A stretch of 64,000 nucleotides of DNA, taken from Lepidodermella squamata (lineage: Eukaryota > Gastrotricha). This document shows positions 1 through 11,011 of this stretch, piece after piece; position 1 is the stretch's first letter, and each line of letters begins with the position of its first letter. The translations under genes were made by a program, and so were the position numbers. The notes beneath the pieces were generated by a model. That model was not told where the DNA came from and did no database searches. It saw only the letters and a list, made by a program, of their open reading frames with translations. The stretch lies in contig JBLDXI010000017.1 in NCBI GenBank assembly GCA_047495785.1, positions 372,001 to 436,000 on the forward strand, read 5' to 3'.

Positions 1-887
1 TACCAACATTTGCGTACTCTTGATTAAGTGTTAAATCAGGGAAATAACGAGAAATATTGATTGATCACTCGCGATAAAATCGCAAGTAGTAGATTAATTG
101 CTCAACGGGCAATTATTATCTTGCATTAGATTGCTCCCAGAACCCACGCATAAAGCATCAATAGCTCATTACGATATTATCATCTCAACCGGGAAGAATT
201 GTCCTTTACGAAAAAAATATATATTCTACAGCGAAATTTGAAAATAGCGCATGGTAAACACTTCGCTGAGAGATTAAACTAAAAATATCTCTCATGCGCT
301 TGAGCTATTTTGATGATATCCAGGCTTGGGTTCAAATTAAACGATAAATAGAAAATCACAGAAACGGAAAGACGGGGGAATTTAAAAATAAGGTCATGCT
401 TGACGTGCAATTCTAGTCAGAAGCTCTTGGGACGAGCTAATGCGTGCCCCCTTTCAAACAATCATTATGAATATTGCATTTGACTAACAAAACCAAACTT
501 CTCGTTCGATTTTAAACCAATTTTTCGAGTGGATGGCGTAGGAAACTCAGAAATTCACCTGAATAACAGCGTTTCGTGTATATCAGTTCCGAGCTGAAAA
601 ATCTGACCACGCATCTTCACAAAGGATGTTAATCCCGCGAATTTCACACTCCCGAAGATTTTCCATTACTGCAATAGGTGAATTTCTCTTACCAAAACAT
701 CATTTTAAGCGAGGTCTTTCATTTATTCACGTTCTCTCCGTCACAAATAGCATTAATTTCAATCAAATTGAAGTAAATTTTTAAATACTAATGTAGAATT
801 TGCGAAAGCCAGTCGGAACAATAATAATAACATAACAATAGTACACTAGTTGCAATTTTCTAGAAACTAAAATAAACCGGGATTCAT
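1..887. other. Left-edge non-coding sequence
   Basis: AT-rich sequence with no exon I can support on either strand. It follows the stop codon of the minus-strand ADCK1 gene and probably holds its 3' flank. A minus-strand AATAAA (read as tttatt on the plus strand at 722-727) could be a poly(A) signal. Confidence 0.5.
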
Positions 888-2663
888 TCACGCCTTGATT
901 TGGCGCAACAACGCGTGCGGATGATCGGGTTTTAGCAACCGGACTCGATGTAGGAACGAACTGAAGGCAAACGTATATTCGACAAGTTTAAGATGGAACA
1001 GTCGAACTAGCAGCGAAGCGGTAACTTTCACTCGGCACCACAACTTATTCCCGCATTGATTCGCTTCGGCTTTCGCCAAGGCCCAGAAACACGCTCGAGA
1101 TTGAGCTAAAAATGCTGATAATTCACTTGGACAGCCGAGTTTCGACTGAATGCCGCGAATTAAGTCGTTCGATTTTAAAATAAGTAACAATTCACGAGGT
1201 ACGCAGTCGAGAAGGCCAGTCAGCTGCGGTACGAGTTGTACCGCCCAACTTTGAATTTCTGCATCTTCATTTCGGTCTTTTTTCTTCACAGCTAATTGGC
1301 CTCTAGAAACTGAATCCCAAGATCGGCCTGAAATCAGAAGCGATTATTAAAATCTAGTGACTAGGCATTCAGGTTTAACATACCTGCTACAACACATGCA
1401 AATAACTCAGCCGATTCGGGCGCTCCCATCGCTTCAGCGGCTCGTTTAATTGCAGGGACATCGCCGCTGATTAGTCCGAGCCATAACCGGCAATAGTCCA
1501 ATCGAAATTTATCGCTCAATTGTTGATACAACCCATGGTCGAGGAGTACCAACTTCACCTTGCCAGTTTTCGGATTTTTTTGCACGAGTAAATTTCCTGG
1601 ATGTGGATCACAGTGCATAAGGCCGCGGGTAAAAATCATGTCCGAGTAGAGTTTTCCTAGCATAGAAACAACTTCTCGCTCATTGATTCCATTCTGTTGC
1701 ATATAATCGATGTCGTCAACTTGACAGCCCTCGCAGAACTCCATTGTGAGAACGCGACTTGTCGATACATTTCGATAAATCTTGGGTAGCTTCAGAAAAC
1801 TGCTCAGATGTTTGTACGTTCGTTTTGCTTCTTCGCAATTATCAGCTTCGTGCAAGAAATCTAGCTCTAATGGAAGATTTTTCTTTGTGATTTCAACGAG
1901 CCAGCGAAACCGGAACTCTGGGAAGAACCTTTCAGCAACGCCGACGAGAAATTCCATTGTTTTCATGTCGAGGTAAGCGAATTTCTTCACATTTTTGTGT
2001 TGCACTTTAACAACAACTTGCTTATCACTGTTTTTCAATTTTGCTTTGTGCGCCTGAGCTAAAGAAGCTGCACCGCAGGGTTGCTCATTGAAGTCGTCGA
2101 AAACTTCTTCCAAAGGCTTGCCCAGTTCACTGAGTAGGACTTGCCTTACGTCGGACATCGGTGAGAAAGGAGCGCTGCTATGAAGAACACGCATCACTTC
2201 GACGTATTCAGCGGGTAAGAGGTAATCCAGAGAGCCCAGATGTTGAGCAACTTTCACAAAGACGCCTCCATTTCTGCAACACATTTCTCGCAGGCGGATA
2301 GCAGATCTCCGGTGGAGTTCTGATAAGAATGCTTCATAGCTTTCTGCTGATTTATCTTTATTGAAGAGACTAATTTTGTAATCTGCTGCGACGACGACAA
2401 ACTGGAAAGTAATCGGTAACTATAGCATTTCGTTTCAAATAGTGGAAGCTTACCGATAATGCACAATCGCAAAACCGGCTAAGGCCTTTTACGCCATCTG
2501 CGAATGACCAAAGGGTATTAAATCCAATTGCATTAGCTTCCGGTGTGGCAACGCAAACGGGACAACCGCGAGCATGAGCTAGAGAAGCGGCTCCAGCTCC
2601 GAGCAGAACGCCGGCTGAAAATCCTGTGACATGTCGAAGTCGTATCACTGATCTTGATAACAT
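888..2663 (-). CDS. ADCK1: ADCK1-like aarF/UbiB-family atypical kinase
   Basis: Three exons: 2454-2663, 1384-2401 and 888-1327, giving 555 residues (vertebrate ADCK1 is about 530). The N-terminus is hydrophobic and basic, as expected for a mitochondrial protein. Kinase-like motifs are visible: KVQH (lysine of the ATP site), ELDFLHEADN, HCDPHPGN (catalytic loop) and LLDHGLY (metal-binding DHG, in place of DFG). The C-terminal exon carries the family's ISHLLNHVPRQMLLILKTNDLLRG-type block, here reading VPRELLLILKSNDLIRG. UbiB proteins normally have a KxGQ motif; this one reads KVAQ. Known role of the family: mitochondrial cristae and lipid homeostasis; substrate uncertain. A splice acceptor (tttag) lies 7 bases before the ATG, so the mRNA leader is probably spliced on. 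The exon 1-2 join was chosen because the acceptor at 2402-2403 keeps phase 0; nearer acceptors do not. Confidence 0.93.
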
Positions 2664-3702
2664 TCAGCAACTAAAACTAAACAAAACATGCGCTGAAGTT
2701 GATAAGGAGTATTATTTGCTACTACTTCCCATCGAAGATAGCTAAACGGAAAAAGGTCTCAGAGGCTTTGCTAGATGCTTGAGTAAGTTCTAAAATGCTG
2801 AATACATAAGCTGTAAGCCACCCAACAGCGCTGTGTAAGTATATCTTAGAGTAGATAATAACGTGATAGGCTCAATCAGCAAACAGCGGTAAATAGCACT
2901 GTGCAATGCACAAAAAGATGTTCTGAGTTCTGAAAAGCGCAGTAAATAAGTATTTCTCAAATGTGTATGAAAGTAAAAGTTCGTGTAGCTAAATAACTGA
3001 AAAAGTATCCAAGACTTGATAGCCCATGCGATCAGCATTCAGGAACTCGGGGGTTGAAATCAGCCAACCGCAGAGCAGAAAACTCCATGGCGACGTACCG
3101 TTCTAGGTCAATTCGTAAACCTTCATTCGAGAAACTTTTAGCCGAACACGTGACTGCAAAAATTTTGCGCGGCACATTTCAAATTTTTTCACCTTAGAAA
3201 TATAAATTACTAAATTATTTATTAATTCATTTTGTTTTATTTATATTATTTTACAGGCATTCGGGCATGAAATTTTGATTTCGTTTTTCGGGGGACCGAT
3301 GAGCTAAAAATAGATTGCGATGAATATACTGGAGAATTTTTCGCATTATACTCTCGGCGGCGATTGGTTGGCACGCAACTCGCATGGTTTTGTCCAGGCT
3401 GCGGCTATGAGCTCGGCAATTGGCTAGAATAGCCGTAAACACTTCGCGAATAGGGTGACTGCAGCCAATAGAAATCGCGCGCCAGTTTCGTTTTGCTTTG
3501 TTCTTTGTTTGCCGCTAAACCACATTTTCTGGTTTTACACGAGGATAGTGTTGCATTGCATTCTATCAGTTGTTACGCGCTATATATTAATTTTCGCTTT
3601 GATCAGGTGAGTGACTCATTCCGGTGTGGTTACACGCTGTTACCCGAAAAAATTCAATTTAATTATTATTAATTTATTGCAGCATTAACTAAATCTCTCG
3701 AA
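2664..3702. other. Divergent intergenic region with a 5' leader exon
   Basis: Lies between the minus-strand ADCK1 start and the plus-strand basic-protein start. No coding exon recognised. A leader intron for the downstream gene is visible at 3607-3682 (donor gtgagt, acceptor ttgcag), so the transcription start lies upstream of 3606. Confidence 0.5.
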
Positions 3703-3934
3703 ATGGCCAAGACAAGCAAGAAAGCAGGAGCCGCCGCTGAGCACGCTGGTGCTGCCGCTGCCGCCGCCGCCGCCCCCAAGAAAGTCGCCAGTACGTTTTT
3801 AATCTCACCTGTTGCGCGATAAACCGATTAACCCTGTCTATTTTTGTTTCCCTTTTATAGAGAAGGCGCGGAAGGGCAAGGCGAAGAAGGCGGGCAAGAA
3901 GGCCAAGAAGGGTGGCAAGAAGGGAAAGAAATAA
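3703..3934 (+). CDS. Small lysine/alanine-rich basic protein (histone-tail-like)
   Basis: Two exons, 3703-3790 and 3861-3934, give 53 residues. The first half contains an alanine run; the second half is almost entirely Lys, Ala and Gly in KKAxKKAKKGGKK-type repeats, like a histone H1 tail or a sperm nuclear basic protein. There is no globular domain. The start is the first ATG after a 5'-UTR intron acceptor at 3681-3682. The splice keeps phase (donor gtacg, acceptor ttatag). Coding sequence is much richer in GC than its flanks, which supports a real gene. DNA or RNA binding by charge is inference; no specific family recognised. Confidence 0.7.
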
Positions 3935-6526
3935 TCGACAACACCACACAGATCATCAAGACGGTCGGACTTTTTTTTTATAACAATGACCGATAGATTT
4001 TTGACTGAGAAATTCGTCATTCTGTGTTGGTTTTAATTGTTGAGTCCACATGTCTTCTTGAGAATATCATCGCGCCATATTTTATATATGTCAATTCTTC
4101 GTTACAAAATTTTGACGATTTTAGTAGACGCCTTACTACACTGCTTGTCCTAACGAAAACTTAATATAATATCTTATAAACGATACTACCTGAAATATTC
4201 TTCGCGTTTAACTACAAGCTAAGCGCCTAAATATTAAAAGTAGTACAATTATTTTGATCAGCAATCAGCGCCTGGCCAACATGTTATAAATTGACATGCG
4301 TCAATTGCTGTGACTGATCTCAATTGTTTTACAAAAAGACATAAAAATCTACTACAAACTAATCTTTGTAGCTGTGTCGGGGGCTTCTCTGATTCGTCAT
4401 CTTTTGTTTTGTCTCTATTTGTTGTTTTATGCTTTTATCTTTTTGCTACTTGATTTTGATTCTCGAAAAATCTCCCTCGTATAGGCTAGCGTTTGACTGG
4501 TCGATACGAGGGTTAAACAAAAAGTACTTCCGTGGGCTCGGACGATCTTAACGAACTAGCGAGTGGATGAAATAACTACAATATGCAATCATCTGTAAAA
4601 CGTTCTGTGTGCCTCGTTAGCGTTTTTGAGAAAATGAAAATGAAGATTGTTTTTCTACGATCATATTTATAATGAAAGGCCAGTGTTAGGTTCTTTGTTT
4701 TTTATCGCGGCAACGTGAGAAAACGGGGGCTTGACATTGTGTTCCTGACGAAATCGAGTGTGATCTGCCAGGAAAACGATCGGAAATAATCACATCGAAA
4801 CATGAACGGTAACGTTGTTGCGCACTTAGATGACTCTTGCGTTGTTATTTCACCGCGTTAGTTCCGCTGGACTATCCGAGCCCGCGAGACACTCGATCGT
4901 CCACCTCTCTCAGCTCGCCCACTGCCAAGTAAGGCGTCTGAACTGTGTACAATTTGTCGGTTATATGTTCCGCCTCTGTAAACTAGCTGTGTTTGAATAA
5001 AAGTTTGTTAAAGGAGCTAAGACAATCAACCGCATTTTTAATTCCGTAATTCGATGGTGGTGGTGGTGGTGGTGGATGATGGATGAAAGCTGACAGGGTG
5101 TGGTTACGCCACCGCAGCAGCAGTTGAGTAACGGCCGTGTTTACATACGGTAATGTCGCTTTCACGAGCCACGCCCGAAAGTAGCTATTCATTATCTAGG
5201 GCGGTCAGTCAGCGCAGCAGTTTGACCCGTGTTTGCCCGGGCGCTAACATAACAGCAGATGGCGCGAAGATGTGCGCCGCCGCCGCGGACGGAAACGCGA
5301 CACCGGATATGCATTTACCGCGGAATTCGCACGATCGCGTTGTTTACACCGCCGCATGAGTTACATCATCACCCGAAATAATATTTTTTCGGTAGAACAT
5401 TATACATTACCTACTTAAAATCATCATTATCGGCCTCTTGAGATGGTGATGCTATGTTATATTTACTCAATCGCCGGGAATCGATAGTTTTATTTTTCCA
5501 ACGCACCTGTTCCAGACAGCAGCTGGACCCTAGAGGCTTATCATTCACGATGATGATAATGATGATGATAGTAATGAAAGCAAACTCATCACAATCACAT
5601 GGCGTGAGATACTTTCCTTGCGCACAAGTTTGGCGGTGGAGCGAAATAATAAATCAACACCTGTGAGCGAACAAGCGCAGCAGCTCTCTTACGCGCTAAT
5701 ATTTTCAGAGACCGTTTCGATGATGATGATAATAAACAACGCCATCGTGAAAACACACCAGAATGAAAGGCGAGACGAGCCAATCTCGGTGCTAGTATAG
5801 TGCAGCTGCATCTACCACCAACAGAAACGCTTCATACAAACACAGCTTGACTGGGCGAATAATAACATAACAATATTATCGCAAAACCATTTGTCATTAT
5901 TATTTATTGTTTACCCCTAAATCGATTTCACATCATCATTATTTCAAAAATAATAGCATTTTTTATTGCCTCTATTAATAACAACATGTTTTGCACGCCA
6001 CTTATTTGCATATTTCGCGTCCATTATAATGTGACATATTGAATTCGAATGAAACACCTAATCCCGTGTTTACGACGTTATCGCTTCGTATACTATATAC
6101 TACACATCGGCCGGCCTTCTTCGCAATTGAGGCAGCACGTCCAGTGTGAAAGATTTTTCAACGTCGCCATTCATTGAAAATTATTTCTCAGGTAGCAGCA
6201 GCAGCAGCTATTGTGCCCTTTCAATATTCGTACGTATTATTGTGAGTTGTTTTCCACTGAAACGCGCCGGCGCGAGCCTCGACAACAAAAACGAGACGGC
6301 AGAAAAAATCGAGTTAAAATTAACCCGCAGGCATCTATGCGTATTCCCCTTCATTATTTTATTTCGCATCTATTATAACAAATTGAATTGTGTGCCAGTA
6401 ATATTGAGCTAAAATGAGAAGAAAGATGAACAAGAAACGAGCGATGCCAATTTCGGTGCATTCATTGTCATCGCCGGGCCGGAGAAAGAAAAAAATCGGA
6501 ATTTTTTCACACCGCCGCCGTCGCGA
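3935..6526. other. Long intergenic region with a GC-rich block
   Basis: About 2.6 kb without a convincing gene. A canonical AATAAA occurs at 4996-5001. A GC-rich block at about 5100-5360, with several CGCG and GCGC steps, stands out against AT-rich flanks and could be a promoter or untranslated exon. Short ATG/GAT runs occur near 5549-5572. The remainder has only short chance ORFs. Confidence 0.4.
5055..5075. repeat. (TGG)7 microsatellite
   Basis: Seven perfect TGG units in non-coding sequence. Confidence 0.95.
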
Positions 6527-8925
6527 CTACTCGGTCCACCGGTAGGCGCAGTTTGGATTGGTGCAAACGTAGTAGAGTCGCATCGATTCCTGTATTAAGG
6601 GTGCGCATAACGCACACACAAGGGAGAAAAAAACAGAAGAAATTAATTTTCGAGTCACGCAGTTAATTTTTTTTCTCACACGCGCTCAATTTTTTTGCAC
6701 GCAATTTTTTTAATGTTGTATAAATTCTCACCTCAGCCTTTTTCGTTTGCGCCTGGAAGAACACGGCTTCGTGGTGGCCGCACTTTTGACACGGCCGTTC
6801 CGTACGCGGCAGCGTCGGATCAGCAATTACGTCCGCAATTATTAGAGTCAATTCGCTGTCAACAGAAAAATTAACGCAATTATTTTTCAATTTGCAACAC
6901 ACTCGCAAAGAAAAGCATAATAACAACATAAATAATTCGATTATTATTTCGAAAAGAACGGGGCGAAAAAATCGATGGAATAACAAGTAGGCTTACTCGA
7001 CATCGTGCTTGATTTTGTTGATGTAAACACACGGATTATCAGATTCTTGGCTGAATTCGCAGTTACGGCACTGTAAGCACGAATTAATAATTAATTTCTT
7101 GCCAGAATTCGAGATTTTTGTGCGTAAACAAACCGCATAAAGTAGCACCTTGCGATTTTTGTCTTCCTTCGGATATAGCATGTTGTTGCTGAAAGGAAAC
7201 ACAAAAGTAGAATACATTTAACGCCGGAAATAAAATAATCGATTCCTTAAAATTAAGGGAGCTTCCCGATCTAGGTGTCATCAATTTCAAACTCGGTCGT
7301 CTTGTCATCAAACGTAATCGGACCCATGGAACAGACGGTCCGCATAAACTATGAAAGCAAAAAATTCAAATTCGGAGCCTCTCGTTCAATTTTAAATGTT
7401 GACCTGGATTTCGAAATTATGCAGTTGAAACTTAAGAATTAAAAGTTTCGCCGCTTCAAATTTTCATTTTTTTAGAAGCTGTGGATATGAAACATGGTAC
7501 TAGAAATGGCTCTCTATTCGAACCAGAAATCTACGTCGACCCATACTAGTTCGATGTCTTCTCAAAAGCAAGTGAAAAAACCCCAAATTTCCACTAACTG
7601 GAACGATTTAGGGGGGCGCATCGTCACCAAATGCTGACGCTTCACGTATCAAAAATAGCGGAGGAATTGGACTGAGCTGTTTTCTTCTTTGTTATTCTAT
7701 AGTTATCCAGTGGCGTATGTCTCTAAGCGTGTGTTGAGGAGCTCCTTGGAAAAGATAACCCTATTCCAGAGCAAACGAAGCTGAATGTTGAATGTAATCG
7801 TGGAAGTTCATCTTTTCTCATATCTCAAGGTCTTTTGAAAACCTCAATTTAGTTGGAGCTGATCTTTTTAATCACAACCGCTGTGAAGTTATTTTGGATC
7901 GTGATAGGGTAGAGACCAGATTCAGAGTGTGGCACGAGGCCGAAGAGCGCTGCGAGCAGCAATTTTTCGTTATCAGCGTGAAATGTACTTAAGGTTTCGG
8001 AATTCCAATTACCAGGGAATTCCGTTCCTCATTTTCCGATAATCATTTTTACAGCTACATGAAACTACAACCTACTACACTTTTCTCTAAAACTCGCCGC
8101 TAATCAACGACTCACACGCAGTTTTTTCAACAATGCGCTCGGGGTTACGGTTTTCTATTCGTTCCAAGGTAAAAAATCATTCGCCTACAGAGGGGCGGTT
8201 CTTTTCAACCTTAAGAACGCGCAAACTGCTGGTGAGTTTCTATCAAGCTCGCCCTTCGCTTACAATAACAGATAAATCGCCGACATAGAAATGGAACTTG
8301 AAATACTATGTTGAGATTCTGAAAGGACATTTGTGAAATGCGCATTTTTTTCCTTGAACCTTGCTCGAGCTTTTTCTTATTGGATTGAGGCTCGCTAGAT
8401 AAACTTTCCAAGAATGGCTTATATGAGGAAACCCAGGACAACACCTTTGAATTCTGGCGAATTTCTTCCCGTAGAAGTCCTATTTCGTTGGTTTTTGAGA
8501 TAAACCCATATAATGCGCCAAATTTCCTCGAATTCAACCGAAAATTCGAGAATTTAGAAAAAATGAAGCATTTATCGCATTATTTTGAGTTTTCCGAAGG
8601 TTCGATCTTCATTTCTAATATTCAATGTGATAGAAGGCCCAGAAATGAGATGAATAAGTCCAGATAAGTTAAAGGAAACTATCAAATTGTTGTTCTGTCC
8701 GACTTGACAAACTTCTAAAGAAACCAAATGTCCAAAGAAACGTAAATTAGCTATATTTCTAGGTTACGCCTGCCTTCCTAGCCGTCTCGAGAGGCAAATG
8801 TGATTCCTCTCTAGCGATTCATATTATTTCTACTCAAATTACCATTCTTGACAAAACTTGATGCCGACAAAGCCGCTTTCATTCTGCGACGTGTTCAGCG
8901 CGTTGGCAAGACCGTCGAAATCCAT
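6527..8925 (-). CDS. RPB9: DNA-directed RNA polymerase II subunit RPB9
   Basis: Five exons: 8843-8925, 7134-7188, 6997-7070, 6732-6855 and 6527-6589, giving 132 residues (human POLR2I is 125). The first zinc ribbon has its CxxC in GIKFCQECNNMLYP and its second pair in CRNCEF. The second ribbon has [12 protein letters not shown] and ends [18 protein letters not shown], the family's conserved C-terminus. RPB9 is a core Pol II subunit that works in start-site choice, proofreading and TFIIS-stimulated cleavage. TFIIS itself is encoded at 28.6-29.6 kb. Intron 1 is unusually long for this region (about 1.65 kb); the others are short. All joins keep phase and end exactly at the expected terminal residues. 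Confidence 0.95.
7189..8842. other. Large RPB9 intron 1
   Basis: 1.65 kb of intron. On the minus strand a good acceptor at 7349-7350 is followed by a 26-codon stretch (7271-7348) ending in TAG and closing TEFEIDDT. It could be an alternative or nested terminal exon, but I found no upstream partner exons. Otherwise no gene seen. Confidence 0.35.
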
Positions 8926-9739
8926 GATATTTCTTTTCGCGTCACCGGTAGATCTAATTAAACACTACGAAAAAACAGCCGTAGAATTAAACAATAGTAA
9001 ACTTTTAATTGTCATGTCAAAATAGATTCACAGTGTAATAATAACAACAACGGTATATCTCATTTGATTCAATTTTGTTTCACATCAGATCCAAAATATA
9101 ACACTTTTTTATCACTCAGTGCGTCAAAAACTAGATTTTTAAAACCGCAGCGTAGATTCGAAATTTCGATTCTAAATAAAAATTGAGTTTGGTCTTCACA
9201 ATATCACAAAAAAATCGGAATTCAGTCCACTGATTTTCACCATAATTCACGAGAATTTTGCATCATTTTACGCATTTCTTATCAACAGGTTTTTTCCGGG
9301 AAAATAAAACACCTTTCATTTCTTTTATGACATCATAGGCAAATAACAACGCGGTCTACTTTTCGTCGTACAAAGCAAAATAAACAATCTCGAATTGACA
9401 AGAAGTGGTTTGTAGGTAGATACGTGAGGTAAAACAAACTACAGGTAGCAAATACAAGTAGGCAGATTGATGGTTTCTCCCGTCTCGATTCCAGACACAT
9501 GAAATACTTACACAGATGATGTATATATAGGTAGGAATGGTGCTTTCATCAAAAAGTGCTGCCGAGTCATAAATAACGTTCAACGCCACACTTGATGCAT
9601 CGAGGCACACTGGGATTGTTTTGCCGGATATGCGGGGTAAAAAATAAGTGAGTAAATTTCCGGTATTTTCCGCCAATTTGCGGCGTAGTAAACAATTTCT
9701 TTTCAATTTCTCGCAAGAAAAATAGCGAACTCGATGTTT
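8926..9739. other. Intergenic region
   Basis: AT-rich sequence between RPB9 and the next minus-strand gene. A 116-codon minus-strand ORF (9356-9706) has no recognisable domain and looks like chance. Confidence 0.45.
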
Positions 9740-11011
9740 TTAGAAGGAGTAGTTTTTAGAGCAGCGGCAGTCGTTGTAAGAGCAGGTCACGTGACGGCGA
9801 TTTTGTTTGGCGCTTTCGGGCGATCCGTACGGTGCGGATGATGGCGGGTTGTACATCTGAGAAGCAGATCGGTTAGCTGAAGCCCTCAAGGCAGTTGAAA
9901 AGACCTATAAAAATTTAGAACAAGACAGAAATATTATTTGTCCGTCAAATCTTAATCGTAAAATTTTTCCCAAGGGGAAAAGCTATCTCGAAAAAATCAA
10001 TTTCAGGCGAAAATAATGGAAATTTTATGCTTTAATATGACACTTGAAGGCCGTAAATTGGAACAATTCTTCCAATACATAAATTTCGACTTTTTGATGA
10101 TAAGATCTGGCTGGAGATGTTTCCAAATTTGCATGTTATCGTTATTTTCAACTATTATTTTCATGGGATTCAATTTAAATAACACCACTTGCATTATAAT
10201 TTTCAGGATAGAATTAATTTTTAAGGATGAACCCCCTATTGTGAAAAAATCCCTTCACGGAACCACCTCATGTATTCATAATTATAAAAATGCAAAAATA
10301 TACAAAAAATCCATAATTTTCCTCATTAAATAAAGTTTTTAAATGATACAAAGTGACATTTACCCCCGTATCAGCTCGAACATTGCTAGTTCGCTTTCCA
10401 CTAATGCGACGAGCTTTGTTGCCGACAGCATAGGGCGAGAATTCAGGAGGGCGCAGAGATCCATCCAAAACAATTTCTTCTTCAGGCGTGCCTTTGAAAT
10501 GAACTTGAAAGCATTTTGATGCAGTAGTTGCGGCATCCGGAGCTCGGCGAACTCGTGGCAGAACGTCAACAAACGGTCGATAAGATCGAAAATAAGACGA
10601 CGCAGACGGTGTGGCACTTTTCGACCTTGGCGGGGAGGGTGAGACGCTTTTTGCATGGCTCAAGCTGCTTGAATCAACTTGAACACCTCGGCTTTTCTTT
10701 CCTTGCAATGAAACAACCTTCCTGATGGCAGGTTGTTGGCTTGAAGGTGAGCATTTGTCAGGAACCAGCTGAACCTTTCGCTCAACCTCAGAAGCAAGTT
10801 TTGAAACGTCGGCGTCGGCGTCTGAGAATCTTCCGCTATCGGGCAGATCTGTGTCATCGGGGATGTCCCATTCAAAGGGGGACTGGATGTGCAGGCTTTC
10901 CAAAAGACGTCTTTTCTGAACGTAATCATTGTGGCCGAGATATTCATCGCGAACAGAGCCATCGGCAGCACGAAAAGCACGCCGGTATTCGCTAACATTT
11001 CGTCGAACCAT
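9740..11011 (-). CDS. Unrecognised 270-residue basic protein with N-terminal SEYRRAF motif
   Basis: Two exons, 10364-11011 and 9740-9904, joined in phase 0 (donor GGG|gtaaat, acceptor ttatag). An in-frame TAA two codons before the ATG fixes the start. The N-terminus reads VRRNVSEYRRAF. SEYxxxF-type motifs occur in the microtubule-binding protein MDM1 and in related cilium/centriole proteins, so an MDM1-like role is possible but weak. The middle is Ser/Pro/Lys-rich and probably disordered. The second exon ends with a Cys-containing tail (HVTCSYNDCRCSKNYSF). No enzyme domain, signal peptide or membrane span. Confidence 0.7.

Noticed and set aside
3581-3589. TATATATTA as a TATA box for the small basic-protein gene
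   Set aside because: It lies only about 18 bases before the leader-intron donor, too close to leave room for a transcription start and first exon.
4802-4932. Possible two-exon micro-gene (ATG at 4802, acceptor near 4860, stop about 4930, AATAAA at 4996)
   Set aside because: Only about 25 codons, no family, and splice sites of modest quality; could be part of a longer 3' untranslated region.
7835-8160. Plus-strand stretch reading GADLFNHN, reminiscent of SET-domain methyltransferases
   Set aside because: Only one short motif; neighbouring frames have stops and no consistent exon chain could be built.
10016-10333. 105-codon plus-strand ORF
   Set aside because: Lies in the intron of the minus-strand gene, AT-rich and without recognisable features.
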